Origin: an uncultured Prevotellaceae bacterium
GTDB taxonomy: Bacteria; Bacteroidota; Bacteroidia; Bacteroidales; Muribaculaceae
Direction: 5' to 3'
DNA: 64,000 bases
Assembly (NCBI GenBank): GCA_900319525.1
Contig: ONOU01000007.1
Coordinates: forward strand, 1 to 64,000
The notes below the pieces were generated by a model. That model saw only the letters and a program-made list of their open reading frames with translations, was not told the DNA's origin and did not search any database. The position numbers and the translations under genes are program-made. Below are positions 37,501 through 44,384 of the stretch, piece by piece; the stretch's first letter is position 1, and each line of letters begins with the position of its first letter.

Positions 37501-39064
37501 AGTTGGCGCGGAAGCTGTTGGTGGTGATGTAGCTGCTGTTGGCGGCGCTCATCACGGGGGTGTAGGTCTCGAGGGCTGCTGCCGTGGCAGTACCGCTCAG
37601 CGAGACGGCCTTGCTGGTAGCGCCGCTGCTGGCGATGGTGATGCTGCCAGTGTGGGTGCCGGCTGCCGTGGGATTGTAGGTCACGGTAACGGTGGCGCCG
37701 CTGGCGGCAGCACTGGCGCTGATGGTTGTCGGCGAAATGGTGTAGGCGCTATTGGCATCAGTCTTGGTCAGCGTCACGTTGCCGGTGAGGTTGGTGCCAG
37801 TAACGGTGAACGTCTTGCTCACGGTCTGACCTGCAGTGGTGCTGAAACTCAGCGAGGTGGGGCTAACGCTTAAGGTGGGAGTTGCGCTGGCGCCACTGGG
37901 CGGCTGGATACCGATGACCATCTGCTGATATACGTTGAAGTTGTAGCTGCTGTAGCCGAAGGAGTTCAGCGAGCACCAGGCGTTGCCGTCGCCACTCCAA
38001 CCGAAGTTGATGTGGTACTTGTTGGTGCTGCTGTTGTAACCGTCAACGTTGAAGGCGTGACCACCGGCATTGGAGCTCACGGCGCAGAAGACGATAGGAC
38101 GGCCAGCGGCCATCTCCTCTTGGATTAGCGCTGCCCACTGGCTGTCGCTGTACAGCGTGGTGCCGCCACTGTAGGCACTGGTCTTCTTGACAAAGCGCGT
38201 AGTGCTCGAGTCATAACCAAAGAAGGTGAAAGCGTCGCGAATGTTGCAAACACTGTCAACACTCACACCGCTACCATCGGTACCATAACCCATACGCTCG
38301 GCCTGGCCAACGTAGTGCATCAGTGTGGCAACAGCGTTACCCTGAGCGGTCGTGTAGCTGCCGGTGTAGTCGTCAAGCATGTTGGCCCAGTCAAAGGTTG
38401 TCGAGGGCAGGGCCGAGTGGGTGTAGCTCTTTGAACTATAGCTTCCCGTGCTGATGGTTGACTTGTAACCAGGAACAACGGGAGTTGGATCTGTTGGATA
38501 TTTCCAGAAGTAGAACACCATCGAGGCCGACGTGGCGGGGCAGCCCGTCAAGCACTGGTAGCTACCAAACTTGCACTGGTTGTAATAGGGCGCCTGCTGG
38601 TCCCAGTTGCAGGTCAGCAGGGGACCGTAGGTAGTGGCGCGCAGCGACGGGGTGCCGGGAGGAATCGCCATCGGGTTGCCGTGCAGTCCCGGATGCTCTT
38701 GCAGGAACATGATCTGATCCTTGTACTGGCCCAGCAGGTCGCGCAGGCCCAGTGGCAGGTTGTTCACGTCTTTCAGGGGACGGTCGCCCACCATGAGGAT
38801 TTCCTCGGCGCGGTCGTCACCGGCGACAACGACAAAGGTCGTTGCTGTGTTGTAGATGTAATAGACGGGCTCGTTGATTTTTGCTTTGCCCATCTCGGCC
38901 TTGAGCAACACTGGTTGAAGTGCTGCAGGGGCCATTACCTTGCCAGCATAGTGCTGACTCAAGAAATTTTGTGCTTTTCTCATGGCTGTGGCCTGATCAA
39001 CAGGAGCAGCCGATAGAGACATTGCCATAATCGCGGCAGTTAGGAAAAATAGAATTTTTTTCAT
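34529..39064 (-). CDS. Giant secreted C10 cysteine peptidase with repeated Ig/Fn3 modules and T9SS-like tail
   Basis: 1511 aa, about twice its paralogs. Signal peptide 1-19, propeptide to ~145, and a C10 domain with Cys175 (TGCPATS), His336 (GGHAFNVDGY) and NFGWSG, so catalytic residues are intact. Three Ig-like modules (each beginning TPTLxVxPxxLS) and split Fn3 modules follow. Two of the inserts are near-duplicates (SLTSPWGGSNV ... FTIPSGYSNATF ... SYGTGN). There is no dockerin. The last ~45 residues (TYVNMSGMQ ... GVNIKVVRY ... KSSKVLY) match the tail of the fragment at 2-280 and suggest T9SS-type secretion and anchoring. It has its own promoter and terminator. Confidence 0.95.
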   Translation of the reverse strand: MKKILFFLTAAIMAMSLSAAPVDQATAMRKAQNFLSQHYAGKVMAPAALQPVLLKAEMGKAKINEPVYYIYNTATTFVVVAGDDRAEEILMVGDRPLKDVNNLPLGLRDLLGQYKDQIMFLQEHPGLHGNPMAIPPGTPSLRATTYGPLLTCNWDQQAPYYNQCKFGSYQCLTGCPATSASMVFYFWKYPTDPTPVVPGYKSTISTGSYSSKSYTHSALPSTTFDWANMLDDYTGSYTTAQGNAVATLMHYVGQAERMGYGTDGSGVSVDSVCNIRDAFTFFGYDSSTTRFVKKTSAYSGGTTLYSDSQWAALIQEEMAAGRPIVFCAVSSNAGGHAFNVDGYNSSTNKYHINFGWSGDGNAWCSLNSFGYSSYNFNVYQQMVIGIQPPSGASATPTLSVSPTSLSFSTTAGQTVSKTFTVTGTNLTGNVTLTKTDANSAYTISPTTISASAAASGATVTVTYNPTAAGTHTGSITIASSGATSKAVSLSGTATAAALETYTPVMSAANSSYITTNSFRANWTDQTTSSNVASYTLQVTEKGSTPATTQLADIDLSGVTQVTTSDGYLSDVSSNITSYLGTGWTASTYVYANTGMLITGGNLVSPTYSLSGYSKVTVKVKAYSYYSSYYGNATLSVATGSASKTQALSDTNTEYTFVLDCSSSDKVTIGSTSNYISISNIEIYAGDASSLNMLAASETGGETSRTITGITNKYYTVNNLKTGGTFVYKVKAIYTDGSQSAWSNEQEVTLKEEEVVATPTLTVTPATLSMTAYTGETATATFKVTGADLTGNVTLTKSGSSVFTISTTSITAANAANGVNVTVTYKPTATGTQTGTITIASSGAESKTVTLTGTATTAPITTYTPVMSAANSSYVTTNSFRADWTDQTASANVASYTLQVNGQGGTTPSTGTTLLGTIDGSSYTGSYKTISLTSPWGGSNVKGGNSAVYFTKSGKITFTIPSGYSNATFSVKVTTSNNSYGTGNVTVKSTKTTAVGHTFAKNETYTWIVTGSAGDVITLTTTDSSYSPDMTMIQVYAGNTTLNASESGDSSARTITGITNKYYTVTGLTTAATYTYKVKAIYTDGSESAWSNEQTVTLKDEEPAATPTLTVTPASLSMTANVGATKTATFKVTGADLTGNVTLSLSGASVFSISPTTITAANAANGVNVTVTYAPTAYGSQTATVTIASEGAASKTVALTGNATINKADPVLTDATNISSTSFTANWTHDVDASSVSSYTLYGKLTAQPEGGDEPTSTLLGSLDGSNYTGSYASISLTSPWGGSNVRAGNGAIYTKNSTSWWSTSYGNITFTIPSGYSNATFTIQITTANTSYGTGNITVKSAKTSAVGHTFTKGETYTWTVTGSAGDKITIYSTDNSYSPDMALICIYAGTLNLNATATGDNTDFVITDIEAGSAGITLSNLVEGGTYSYYLVANYVDGTTATSNTQEVTLLSMNFNPNTAINSIVADGDEIESITYVNMSGMQSKEPFEGVNIKVVRYKSGAVKSSKVLY

Positions 39065-39122
39065 AAGCCTAAGGATTAATTAGTGATTAGGGTTGATTAA
39101 ACGTTATGTTTTATTTTGGCGC

Positions 39123-39154
39123 CAAAGGTAAAGGATTATTATCTATTATCCAAA
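39123..39154 (-). promoter_or_regulatory. Promoter of the giant C10 peptidase gene
   Basis: Minus strand: TTTG 39154-39151, N20, TACCTTTG 39130-39123. It leaves a leader of ~50 nt. The rest of the 327-bp gap 39065-39391 shows nothing but this and the divergent promoter at 39339-39369. Confidence 0.8.
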
Positions 39155-39338
39155 TTTTTCTTGAATATTTTTTGGAAATTTTCAATAATACTAATGATTT
39201 ATTCGTTTTAAGGCTTGATATGTGTGAAACCGTTTTTGTGATTTCAGCATGGTGATAATCCTCCTCCAAATGACGCGTTAACAAAAACTTAGGTATTGGT
39301 GCGCGAGCACCGATGAGCATGCTGGTTGCCTGCATGGC

Positions 39339-39369
39339 TTGCGGGTGTCGGTTAAAATGACTACTTTTG
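39339..39369 (+). promoter_or_regulatory. Promoter of the DUF2461 gene
   Basis: TACTTTTG at 39362-39369, with a near-consensus CTTG about 20 nt upstream. The leader is short (~16 nt). Confidence 0.55.
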
Positions 39370-39391
39370 TGTCGATAATAATAGACGACTT

Positions 39392-40057
39392 ATGAAATCA
39401 GCAAGCAATATGTCTCAGGTGATGGCTTTCCTGCGTGAACTGGCCATCAACAACGACCGCGCCTGGTTCAAGGCCCGTAAGGACCGCTTTGATGCCCTGC
39501 GCATGCCGTGGGAGCAGGACATGCAGCGCCTCATCGGCCTGGTGGCCGATTTTGACCCGCAGGCGCGTGGCCTCAATGTCAAGGACAGTGTTTACCGCAT
39601 CTACCGTGACATCCGTTTTTCCCATGACAAGAGCCCTTATAAGACCTATTTCTCGGGGGTCATCGGCAAGGGTGGGCGCCACACGCGGCAATCGTGCTAC
39701 TATGTCCACATGGGAGTGGAGGAAATGATGCTGTGTGGCGGTATCTGGTGGCCCGAGAAACCCATCCTGGACCAGTTGCGTGGGCTCATTGACGCCGAGC
39801 CCCAGGAGTTCCTTGCCATTGTCAACCATCCCGACATCACCTCGCGTTACCAGTGGATGTCGCAGTCCCTCAAGTCGATGCCCAAGGGGTATCCCAAGGA
39901 CCACCCGATGGGTGAGTACCTGAAGATGAAGGAGTATCTCATGGTCATGAAGGTCGATGAACAGTACTTTGACTGCGAGGACTGGGTAGAGCGTGTCGCC
40001 AGTGACTTACAACCTCTCAAACCATTGCACGATTTTCTTAATTATGTGTTTGAATAA
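39392..40057 (+). CDS. DUF2461 / TIGR02453 family protein
   Basis: 221 aa, soluble. Family features are the N-terminal MAFLRELAINNDRAWFKARKDRFD, the VYRIYRDIRFSHDKSPYKT motif and YVHMGVEEMMLCGGIWWPEKPIL. These conserved Arg/Asp/His residues define DUF2461, whose biochemical role is unknown. It is probably a cytoplasmic enzyme-like fold. It is monocistronic, followed by a 296-bp AT-rich gap leading to hppA. Confidence 0.88.
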   Translation: MKSASNMSQVMAFLRELAINNDRAWFKARKDRFDALRMPWEQDMQRLIGLVADFDPQARGLNVKDSVYRIYRDIRFSHDKSPYKTYFSGVIGKGGRHTRQSCYYVHMGVEEMMLCGGIWWPEKPILDQLRGLIDAEPQEFLAIVNHPDITSRYQWMSQSLKSMPKGYPKDHPMGEYLKMKEYLMVMKVDEQYFDCEDWVERVASDLQPLKPLHDFLNYVFE

Positions 40058-40254
40058 CCTTTATTGGTGTTACAGATTGTAACTTGGGAAATTGCCATCA
40101 TTTTGGCTGTGGAATCGGCAATTTGCCAGCGAAATGCAGTAGAAAGCGATTATTTTGCCATTTTTTTGGCCTTTTTAGCGACTCGATACAGATTTTTTTA
40201 TCGCTCGTTGTGCTGATTTCTTAATAAAATTATACCTATTAAAAAAAATGATAG

Positions 40255-40262
40255 TATCTTTG
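40255..40262 (+). promoter_or_regulatory. -7 promoter element of hppA
   Basis: TATCTTTG at 40255-40262. No exact TTTG sits at the expected distance. The leader would be ~85 nt. The rest of the 296-bp gap 40058-40353 is AT-rich with no other visible feature. Confidence 0.5.
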
Positions 40263-40353
40263 CACGCGATTTCAGGGAGTGAAATCACGTGAAAACCATT
40301 ATAGACGAGTAAACATAACTACATAAACAAAGTAATTTTTTTAGAGAACATCT

Positions 40354-42777
40354 ATGAAGAAATCCTTTATTTTGCTGATGGCGCTAGCGACAAGTCTTGG
40401 ACTTAGCGCCAGCGAAGCCGACTTGGTGATGCCCGAGTCGTTGCATGAGATCAGCTTCCTGCACTGGGGATTCCTGGTGTGCATCTTGGGTATGCTGTTC
40501 GGTGTGTATCATTTCATCAAGACCAAGAACCTGCCCGTCCATGACGCCATGCGCGAGATTGGTGAGGTCATCTACAAGACTTGTTCGACCTACCTCAAGC
40601 AGCAGGGCCGTTTCCTGGCCATCCTGTTCGTCTTTATCGGTGTGGTTGTCGCTTTCTACTTCGGCGGTTTGAGCCACATGAAGGTTTGGGAAGTGTGCAT
40701 CATCCTGTTTTCCACCATCATCGGTATGCTCGGCTCCTATGCTGTCGCTGCCTATGGTATCCGCATGAACACCTATGCCAACGCCCGCATGGCCTTTGCA
40801 TCGCTGCGCCGCGATCCGTTGCGCTTGCTCAATATTCCCTTGAATGCAGGTATGAGCATTGGTGTGATGCTCGTTTGCGTCGAGCTCATCATCATGTTGA
40901 TCATCTTGCTGTACGTTCCCTGCGACCTGGCTGGCGTTTGCCTAATCGGTTTCGCCATTGGTGAGAGCCTCGGTGCCAGCGCCCTGCGTATCGCCGGTGG
41001 TATCTTCACCAAGATTGCCGACATCGGCAGTGACCTGATGAAGGTGGTCTTCAAGATTGGTGAGGACGACCCCCGCAACCCTGGTGTGATTGCCGACTGT
41101 ACTGGTGACAATGCTGGTGACAGCGTTGGTCCCACGGCCGACGGCTTTGAGACCTATGGTGTGACTGGTGTCGCTCTGGTATCGTTCATCCTGCTCGCAG
41201 TCAAGGATCCCGAGATGCAGAAGAACCTGCTCGTGTGGATCTTCTCGATGCGTATCTTGATGGTCATCACCAGTGTCGTTGCCTACTGGATCAACAAGGC
41301 TTACTGCAAGGCAAAATATGCCGGTCAGGACAGCCTCGACTTCGAGAAACCGCTGACCTCCCTCGTGTGGATCGCCAGCGTGCTCAGTATCGTTGTGACC
41401 TACGCCGTTTCCTACTTGCAGCTCGGTGGCGTTGCTGGTCAGCCCAACCTGTGGTGGCAGTTGGCTAGCATCATCTCGATGGGTACTCTGGGCGCTGCCC
41501 TCATCCCCGAGATCACCAAGATCTTCACCTCGCCCAAGAGTGGCCACGTCCTGGAGGTCGTTAAGGCTTCTCACCACGGTGGCGCTTCGCTGAACATCCT
41601 TAGCGGTTTTGTGGCTGGTAACTTCTCTGGCTTCTGGACTGGTCTGGCCTTCGTGCTGCTGATGTTCGTCGGCTATGCCTTCTCGATTGATATCCCCGAG
41701 ACGCTGATGTCCTATCCCGCCATCTTCGCCTTTGGTCTGGTGGCCTTCGGTATGCTCGGTATGGGTCCTGTGACCATCGCTGTGGACAGCTACGGTCCCG
41801 TGACCGACAATGCACAGAGCGTCTATGAGCTCTCCCTCATCGAGGAAGTGCCCAACAAGGACGAGCAGATCGAGAAAGAGTTTGGCTTCAAGCCCGATTG
41901 GGAGAAGTCAAAGCACTACCTGGAGGAGAACGACGGTGCCGGCAATACCTTCAAGGCTACTGCCAAGCCCGTGCTCATCGGTACCGCCGTCGTTGGTGCC
42001 ACCACGATGATTTTCTCGATCATCCTTGTGATCCAGAAGACCCTCGGCGTTGACCCCGCCAGCCTGCTGAACCTGTTGAACCCCTACACCATCATCGGCT
42101 TCCTGCTGGGTGGCTGTGTTATCTATTGGTTCACCGGAGCTTCAACCCAGGCCGTAACCGTTGGCGCCAACCGTGCCGTTGCCTTCATCAAGGACCACAT
42201 CAAGCTCGATCCCAACGCTCCCAAGAAGGCCGACACCAAGTCGTCGGTCGAGGTCGTTAAGATCTGCACCCAGTATGCTCAGAAGGGTATGTTCAACATC
42301 TTCCTGGCCATCTTCTTCTTCGCCCTCGGTTTCGCCTGCTTGGCATCGCCGGGTAGCGTGGGTGGCAACAACGCCGTTTCGCTCTTCGTTTCTTATCTGA
42401 TCTCGATTGCCCTGTTCGGCTTGTTCCAGGCAGTGTTCATGGCCAACGCCGGTGGTAGCTGGGATAACAGTAAGAAGGTTGTCGAGGTTGACCTCGACCT
42501 CAAGGGTACCGACCTGCACGACGCATCGGTTGTCGGCGACACCGTTGGTGACCCCTTCAAGGACACCTCGTCGGTTTCGTTGAACCCCATCATCAAGTTC
42601 ACCACCCTGTTCGGTCTGTTGGCAATGGAGATGGCAATCAGCGAGAACTTCCGCGACTTTGCTCCCTGGATCGGCATTATCTTCGTCCTCGTGGCTATCT
42701 TCTTCGTTTGGCGCTCGTTCTACCGCATGCGCATCGACGACAGCATCGAGAACGTCATCAACGCCTACAAGAAGTAA
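40354..42777 (+). CDS. hppA: Membrane-bound ion-translocating pyrophosphatase
   Basis: An 807-aa polytopic membrane protein (about 16 helices, with an initial signal-like helix). It couples hydrolysis of pyrophosphate to H+ and/or Na+ pumping across the inner membrane. The substrate loop near 238-258 reads EDDPRNPGVIADCTGDNAGDSVG, a variant of the canonical DNVGDNVGD. A second acidic site near the end reads DTVGDPFKDTSSVSLN. At the position that separates K+-dependent (Ala) from K+-independent (Lys) enzymes it has Lys534 (GNTFKATAK), but the partner residue is Ala, so the subtype is unsettled. A 48-bp copy of its coding sequence recurs at 44099-44146. Confidence 0.95.
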   Translation: MKKSFILLMALATSLGLSASEADLVMPESLHEISFLHWGFLVCILGMLFGVYHFIKTKNLPVHDAMREIGEVIYKTCSTYLKQQGRFLAILFVFIGVVVAFYFGGLSHMKVWEVCIILFSTIIGMLGSYAVAAYGIRMNTYANARMAFASLRRDPLRLLNIPLNAGMSIGVMLVCVELIIMLIILLYVPCDLAGVCLIGFAIGESLGASALRIAGGIFTKIADIGSDLMKVVFKIGEDDPRNPGVIADCTGDNAGDSVGPTADGFETYGVTGVALVSFILLAVKDPEMQKNLLVWIFSMRILMVITSVVAYWINKAYCKAKYAGQDSLDFEKPLTSLVWIASVLSIVVTYAVSYLQLGGVAGQPNLWWQLASIISMGTLGAALIPEITKIFTSPKSGHVLEVVKASHHGGASLNILSGFVAGNFSGFWTGLAFVLLMFVGYAFSIDIPETLMSYPAIFAFGLVAFGMLGMGPVTIAVDSYGPVTDNAQSVYELSLIEEVPNKDEQIEKEFGFKPDWEKSKHYLEENDGAGNTFKATAKPVLIGTAVVGATTMIFSIILVIQKTLGVDPASLLNLLNPYTIIGFLLGGCVIYWFTGASTQAVTVGANRAVAFIKDHIKLDPNAPKKADTKSSVEVVKICTQYAQKGMFNIFLAIFFFALGFACLASPGSVGGNNAVSLFVSYLISIALFGLFQAVFMANAGGSWDNSKKVVEVDLDLKGTDLHDASVVGDTVGDPFKDTSSVSLNPIIKFTTLFGLLAMEMAISENFRDFAPWIGIIFVLVAIFFVWRSFYRMRIDDSIENVINAYKK
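42621..42668 (+). repeat. hppA segment duplicated at 44099-44146
   Basis: This stretch inside hppA matches 44099-44146 at 45 of 48 positions, same orientation. Confidence 0.9.
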
Positions 42778-42850
42778 TGCTCGCTGCGCTCGCAGTTTAA
42801 TGTTTAAAGCATAAAGTTTAAAGAATTAAGGGCGCGAGCCCCCGTCAATT

Positions 42851-42882
42851 AAGGCGGCGAGACCACACGGTCCCGCCGCCTT
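42851..42882 (+). terminator. Hairpin after hppA
   Basis: AAGGCGGCGAGACC and GGTCCCGCCGCCTT pair with a single mismatch and a 4-nt loop. There is only a weak T tail. An A/T-rich TTTAAAG-like stretch precedes it (42796-42830). Confidence 0.65.
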
Positions 42883-42906
42883 GCTATAAATAGCATGTAA
42901 AGTTCG

Positions 42907-43509
42907 TTATCTCTCAGGAGAGGCCACTTGTAATGGCACAAGGTACCGGTCAATGTCACCAGGCATTGGGTCTTTATTGCCATCAAGTACTTCGAGTTGC
43001 TCACCCAAGGCTTCCGAGAAACGGTTATTCTCGACCTTATAGTTGATCATGCTTGTACTGTTAAGCGCAAAACGTACATTTACAATTTTGCCTTGTATGA
43101 TTTCGTTGATTTGTTCACGGGAAACCATAAAGACGAGGTCATCATCAATGCCGTGGGATTGTGCATTGTTGACTTCATGAATGCCTGCGCCAACAGTATT
43201 GAATTCCAAAACTTTACCATTACTTAATGTCAGTAAAATGGGCTGTGCTTCAACCAAAAGCAGCCTTCTGTCTGATTTGGAGCGAAGTCCTGACAATCTG
43301 ACGGAATATAGTTGATCATTACCTTTGCTCTTATCTATTAAATGTACCTCTAAGTTAAGCGTCTTTTCTGTAAGTACATTTTCATGAGAAGCTGGAGCAA
43401 TACCAATATTTGAGGACTTCGGCTTCTTAATGTCCACCTTGCTGGATTTGCCTTGAGAAAACAGAGCAAATGGCATTAACGAGACGAGGAGTAATACAAT
43501 CGTTTTCAT
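42907..43509 (-). CDS. Secreted protein of unknown function
   Basis: 200 aa from ATG 43509. This start gives a clear signal peptide (MKTIVLLLVSLMPFALFSQG); an upstream extension of 16 residues is unlikely. The mature protein is basic at first (SSKVDIKKPKSS), then beta-rich (LNLEVHLIDKS, LYSVRLSGLR, PILLTLSNGKVLEF, VNVRFALNSTSMINYKVENNRF). No family is recognised. It lies between hppA and the gene-poor patch. A TATCTTTG -7 element is seen at 43546-43539 (minus strand). Confidence 0.7.
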   Translation of the reverse strand: MKTIVLLLVSLMPFALFSQGKSSKVDIKKPKSSNIGIAPASHENVLTEKTLNLEVHLIDKSKGNDQLYSVRLSGLRSKSDRRLLLVEAQPILLTLSNGKVLEFNTVGAGIHEVNNAQSHGIDDDLVFMVSREQINEIIQGKIVNVRFALNSTSMINYKVENNRFSEALGEQLEVLDGNKDPMPGDIDRYLVPLQVASPER

Positions 43510-43638
43510 AATACAATACTTTTTATAATGATTTTTTGCAAAGATATAAAGAACCATTGTAAATATCTGCTATTTTAATACTATTTATGCTTTATTTCAA
43601 CTTCACAACAAACATCATTACAATCGTAACAATTCATC

Positions 43639-43851
43639 GAATCATCTGCCGAAAAATCTCACGCAAAGTCGCAAAGCCGCTAAGTGTCTGATTTTAATTG
43701 ATTTCTGATTGCCAACTTATTGACGATAATTGGCTACATGTATGAATAGATGCTTGGATTAGTCTTCGGTTAATCATTGTATTAAATTGATAATTAATAG
43801 CTTAGCGTCTTTGCGACTTCGCGTGGGGCATTATTCGCTGAATAGATTCTT
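43639..43851. repeat. MITE-like element with imperfect inverted ends
   Basis: The core arms are 43658-43684 and 43801-43827 (27 nt); the left arm and the reverse complement of the right agree at 24 of 27 positions around GTCGCAAAG-CGCTAAG. Weaker complementarity continues outward to about 43639 and 43851. The ~115-bp centre has no frame. I see no gene in the gap 43510-44216 apart from this element, the hppA copy and the tRNA terminator. Confidence 0.7.
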
Positions 43852-44098
43852 ACAATCACCCCTGACTACAATTGCACGAAGCCGAGAATCATAGTCTCCA
43901 GGGGCCAGACGATTTGGTCTGATTTAGCAACTTTAATGTGTTTGGGTATAGCCAATGCCCGCTTGTGCTTTTTATCGTTGACAGGGAGCAGTTATTGGTG
44001 TTAACTTTGTGTACTGTAGGGGATTTCCTGGCAATCGTTAATTGCGATTAACACTTCCGCCCCTCCTTTTTACAAGGGTTCAGCAGAACTTTTTCGCT

Positions 44099-44146
44099 GG
44101 CAATGGGGATGGCAATCAGCGAGAACTTCCGCGACGATGCTCCCTG
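44099..44146 (+). pseudogene. 48-bp orphan copy of an hppA segment
   Basis: 45 of 48 bases equal hppA 42621-42668, same orientation. The conceptual translation keeps LAMGMAISENFRDDAP versus LAMEMAISENFRDFAP. It has no flanking hppA sequence and no start. It lies 70 bp beyond the 3' end of tRNA-Ser. Confidence 0.85.
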
Positions 44147-44172
44147 CTTGGCTTCCTCAGCCCAATTTCTAC

Positions 44173-44207
44173 AAAGAAAAAAAGGGGCGACAGTGGTTGT
44201 CGTCCCT
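44173..44207 (-). terminator. Terminator of tRNA-Ser
   Basis: AGGGGCGAC and GTCGTCCCT pair around a 7-nt loop (44183-44207). The minus-strand transcript then runs into a seven-T stretch. Confidence 0.8.
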
Positions 44208-44216
44208 CTTTTTGGG

Positions 44217-44304
44217 CGGAGTGACCGAGATTCGAACTCGGGATACGCTTTTGACGTATACACGCTTTCCAGGCGTGCCTCTTCAGCCACTCGAGCATCA
44301 CTCC
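44217..44304 (-). tRNA. tRNA-Ser (anticodon GGA)
   Basis: An 88-nt class II cloverleaf on the minus strand including the discriminator G at 44217. The acceptor arm is GGAGTGA/TCACTCC. The anticodon stem-loop is CACGC-CTGGAAA-GCGTG with anticodon GGA. There is a long variable arm and a T-loop TTCGAAT. CCA is not encoded. It reads UCC/UCU serine codons. Confidence 0.95.
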
Positions 44305-44372
44305 AATCGTCAAATGCGGGGCAAAGGTAATACAATTTGGCGGAAAACAACAACAAAACGCACATTTTTTGT

Positions 44373-44380
44373 TATTTTTG
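44373..44380 (+). promoter_or_regulatory. -7-like element before the helicase gene
   Basis: TATTTTTG only 4 bp before ATG 44385. If used, the transcript would begin at or past that ATG and a later start would apply, or the message is leaderless. Confidence 0.35.
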
Positions 44381-44384
44381 TGGC

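Noticed and set aside
347-39064. C10-dockerin proteins as part of a classical cellulosome.
   Set aside because: No cohesin, scaffoldin or cellulase in the window; cargo is peptidase.
44099-44217. tRNA-Ser with neighbouring hppA copy as an integrated genomic island boundary.
   Set aside because: No integrase, no direct repeat of the tRNA 3' end, and ordinary genes on both sides.
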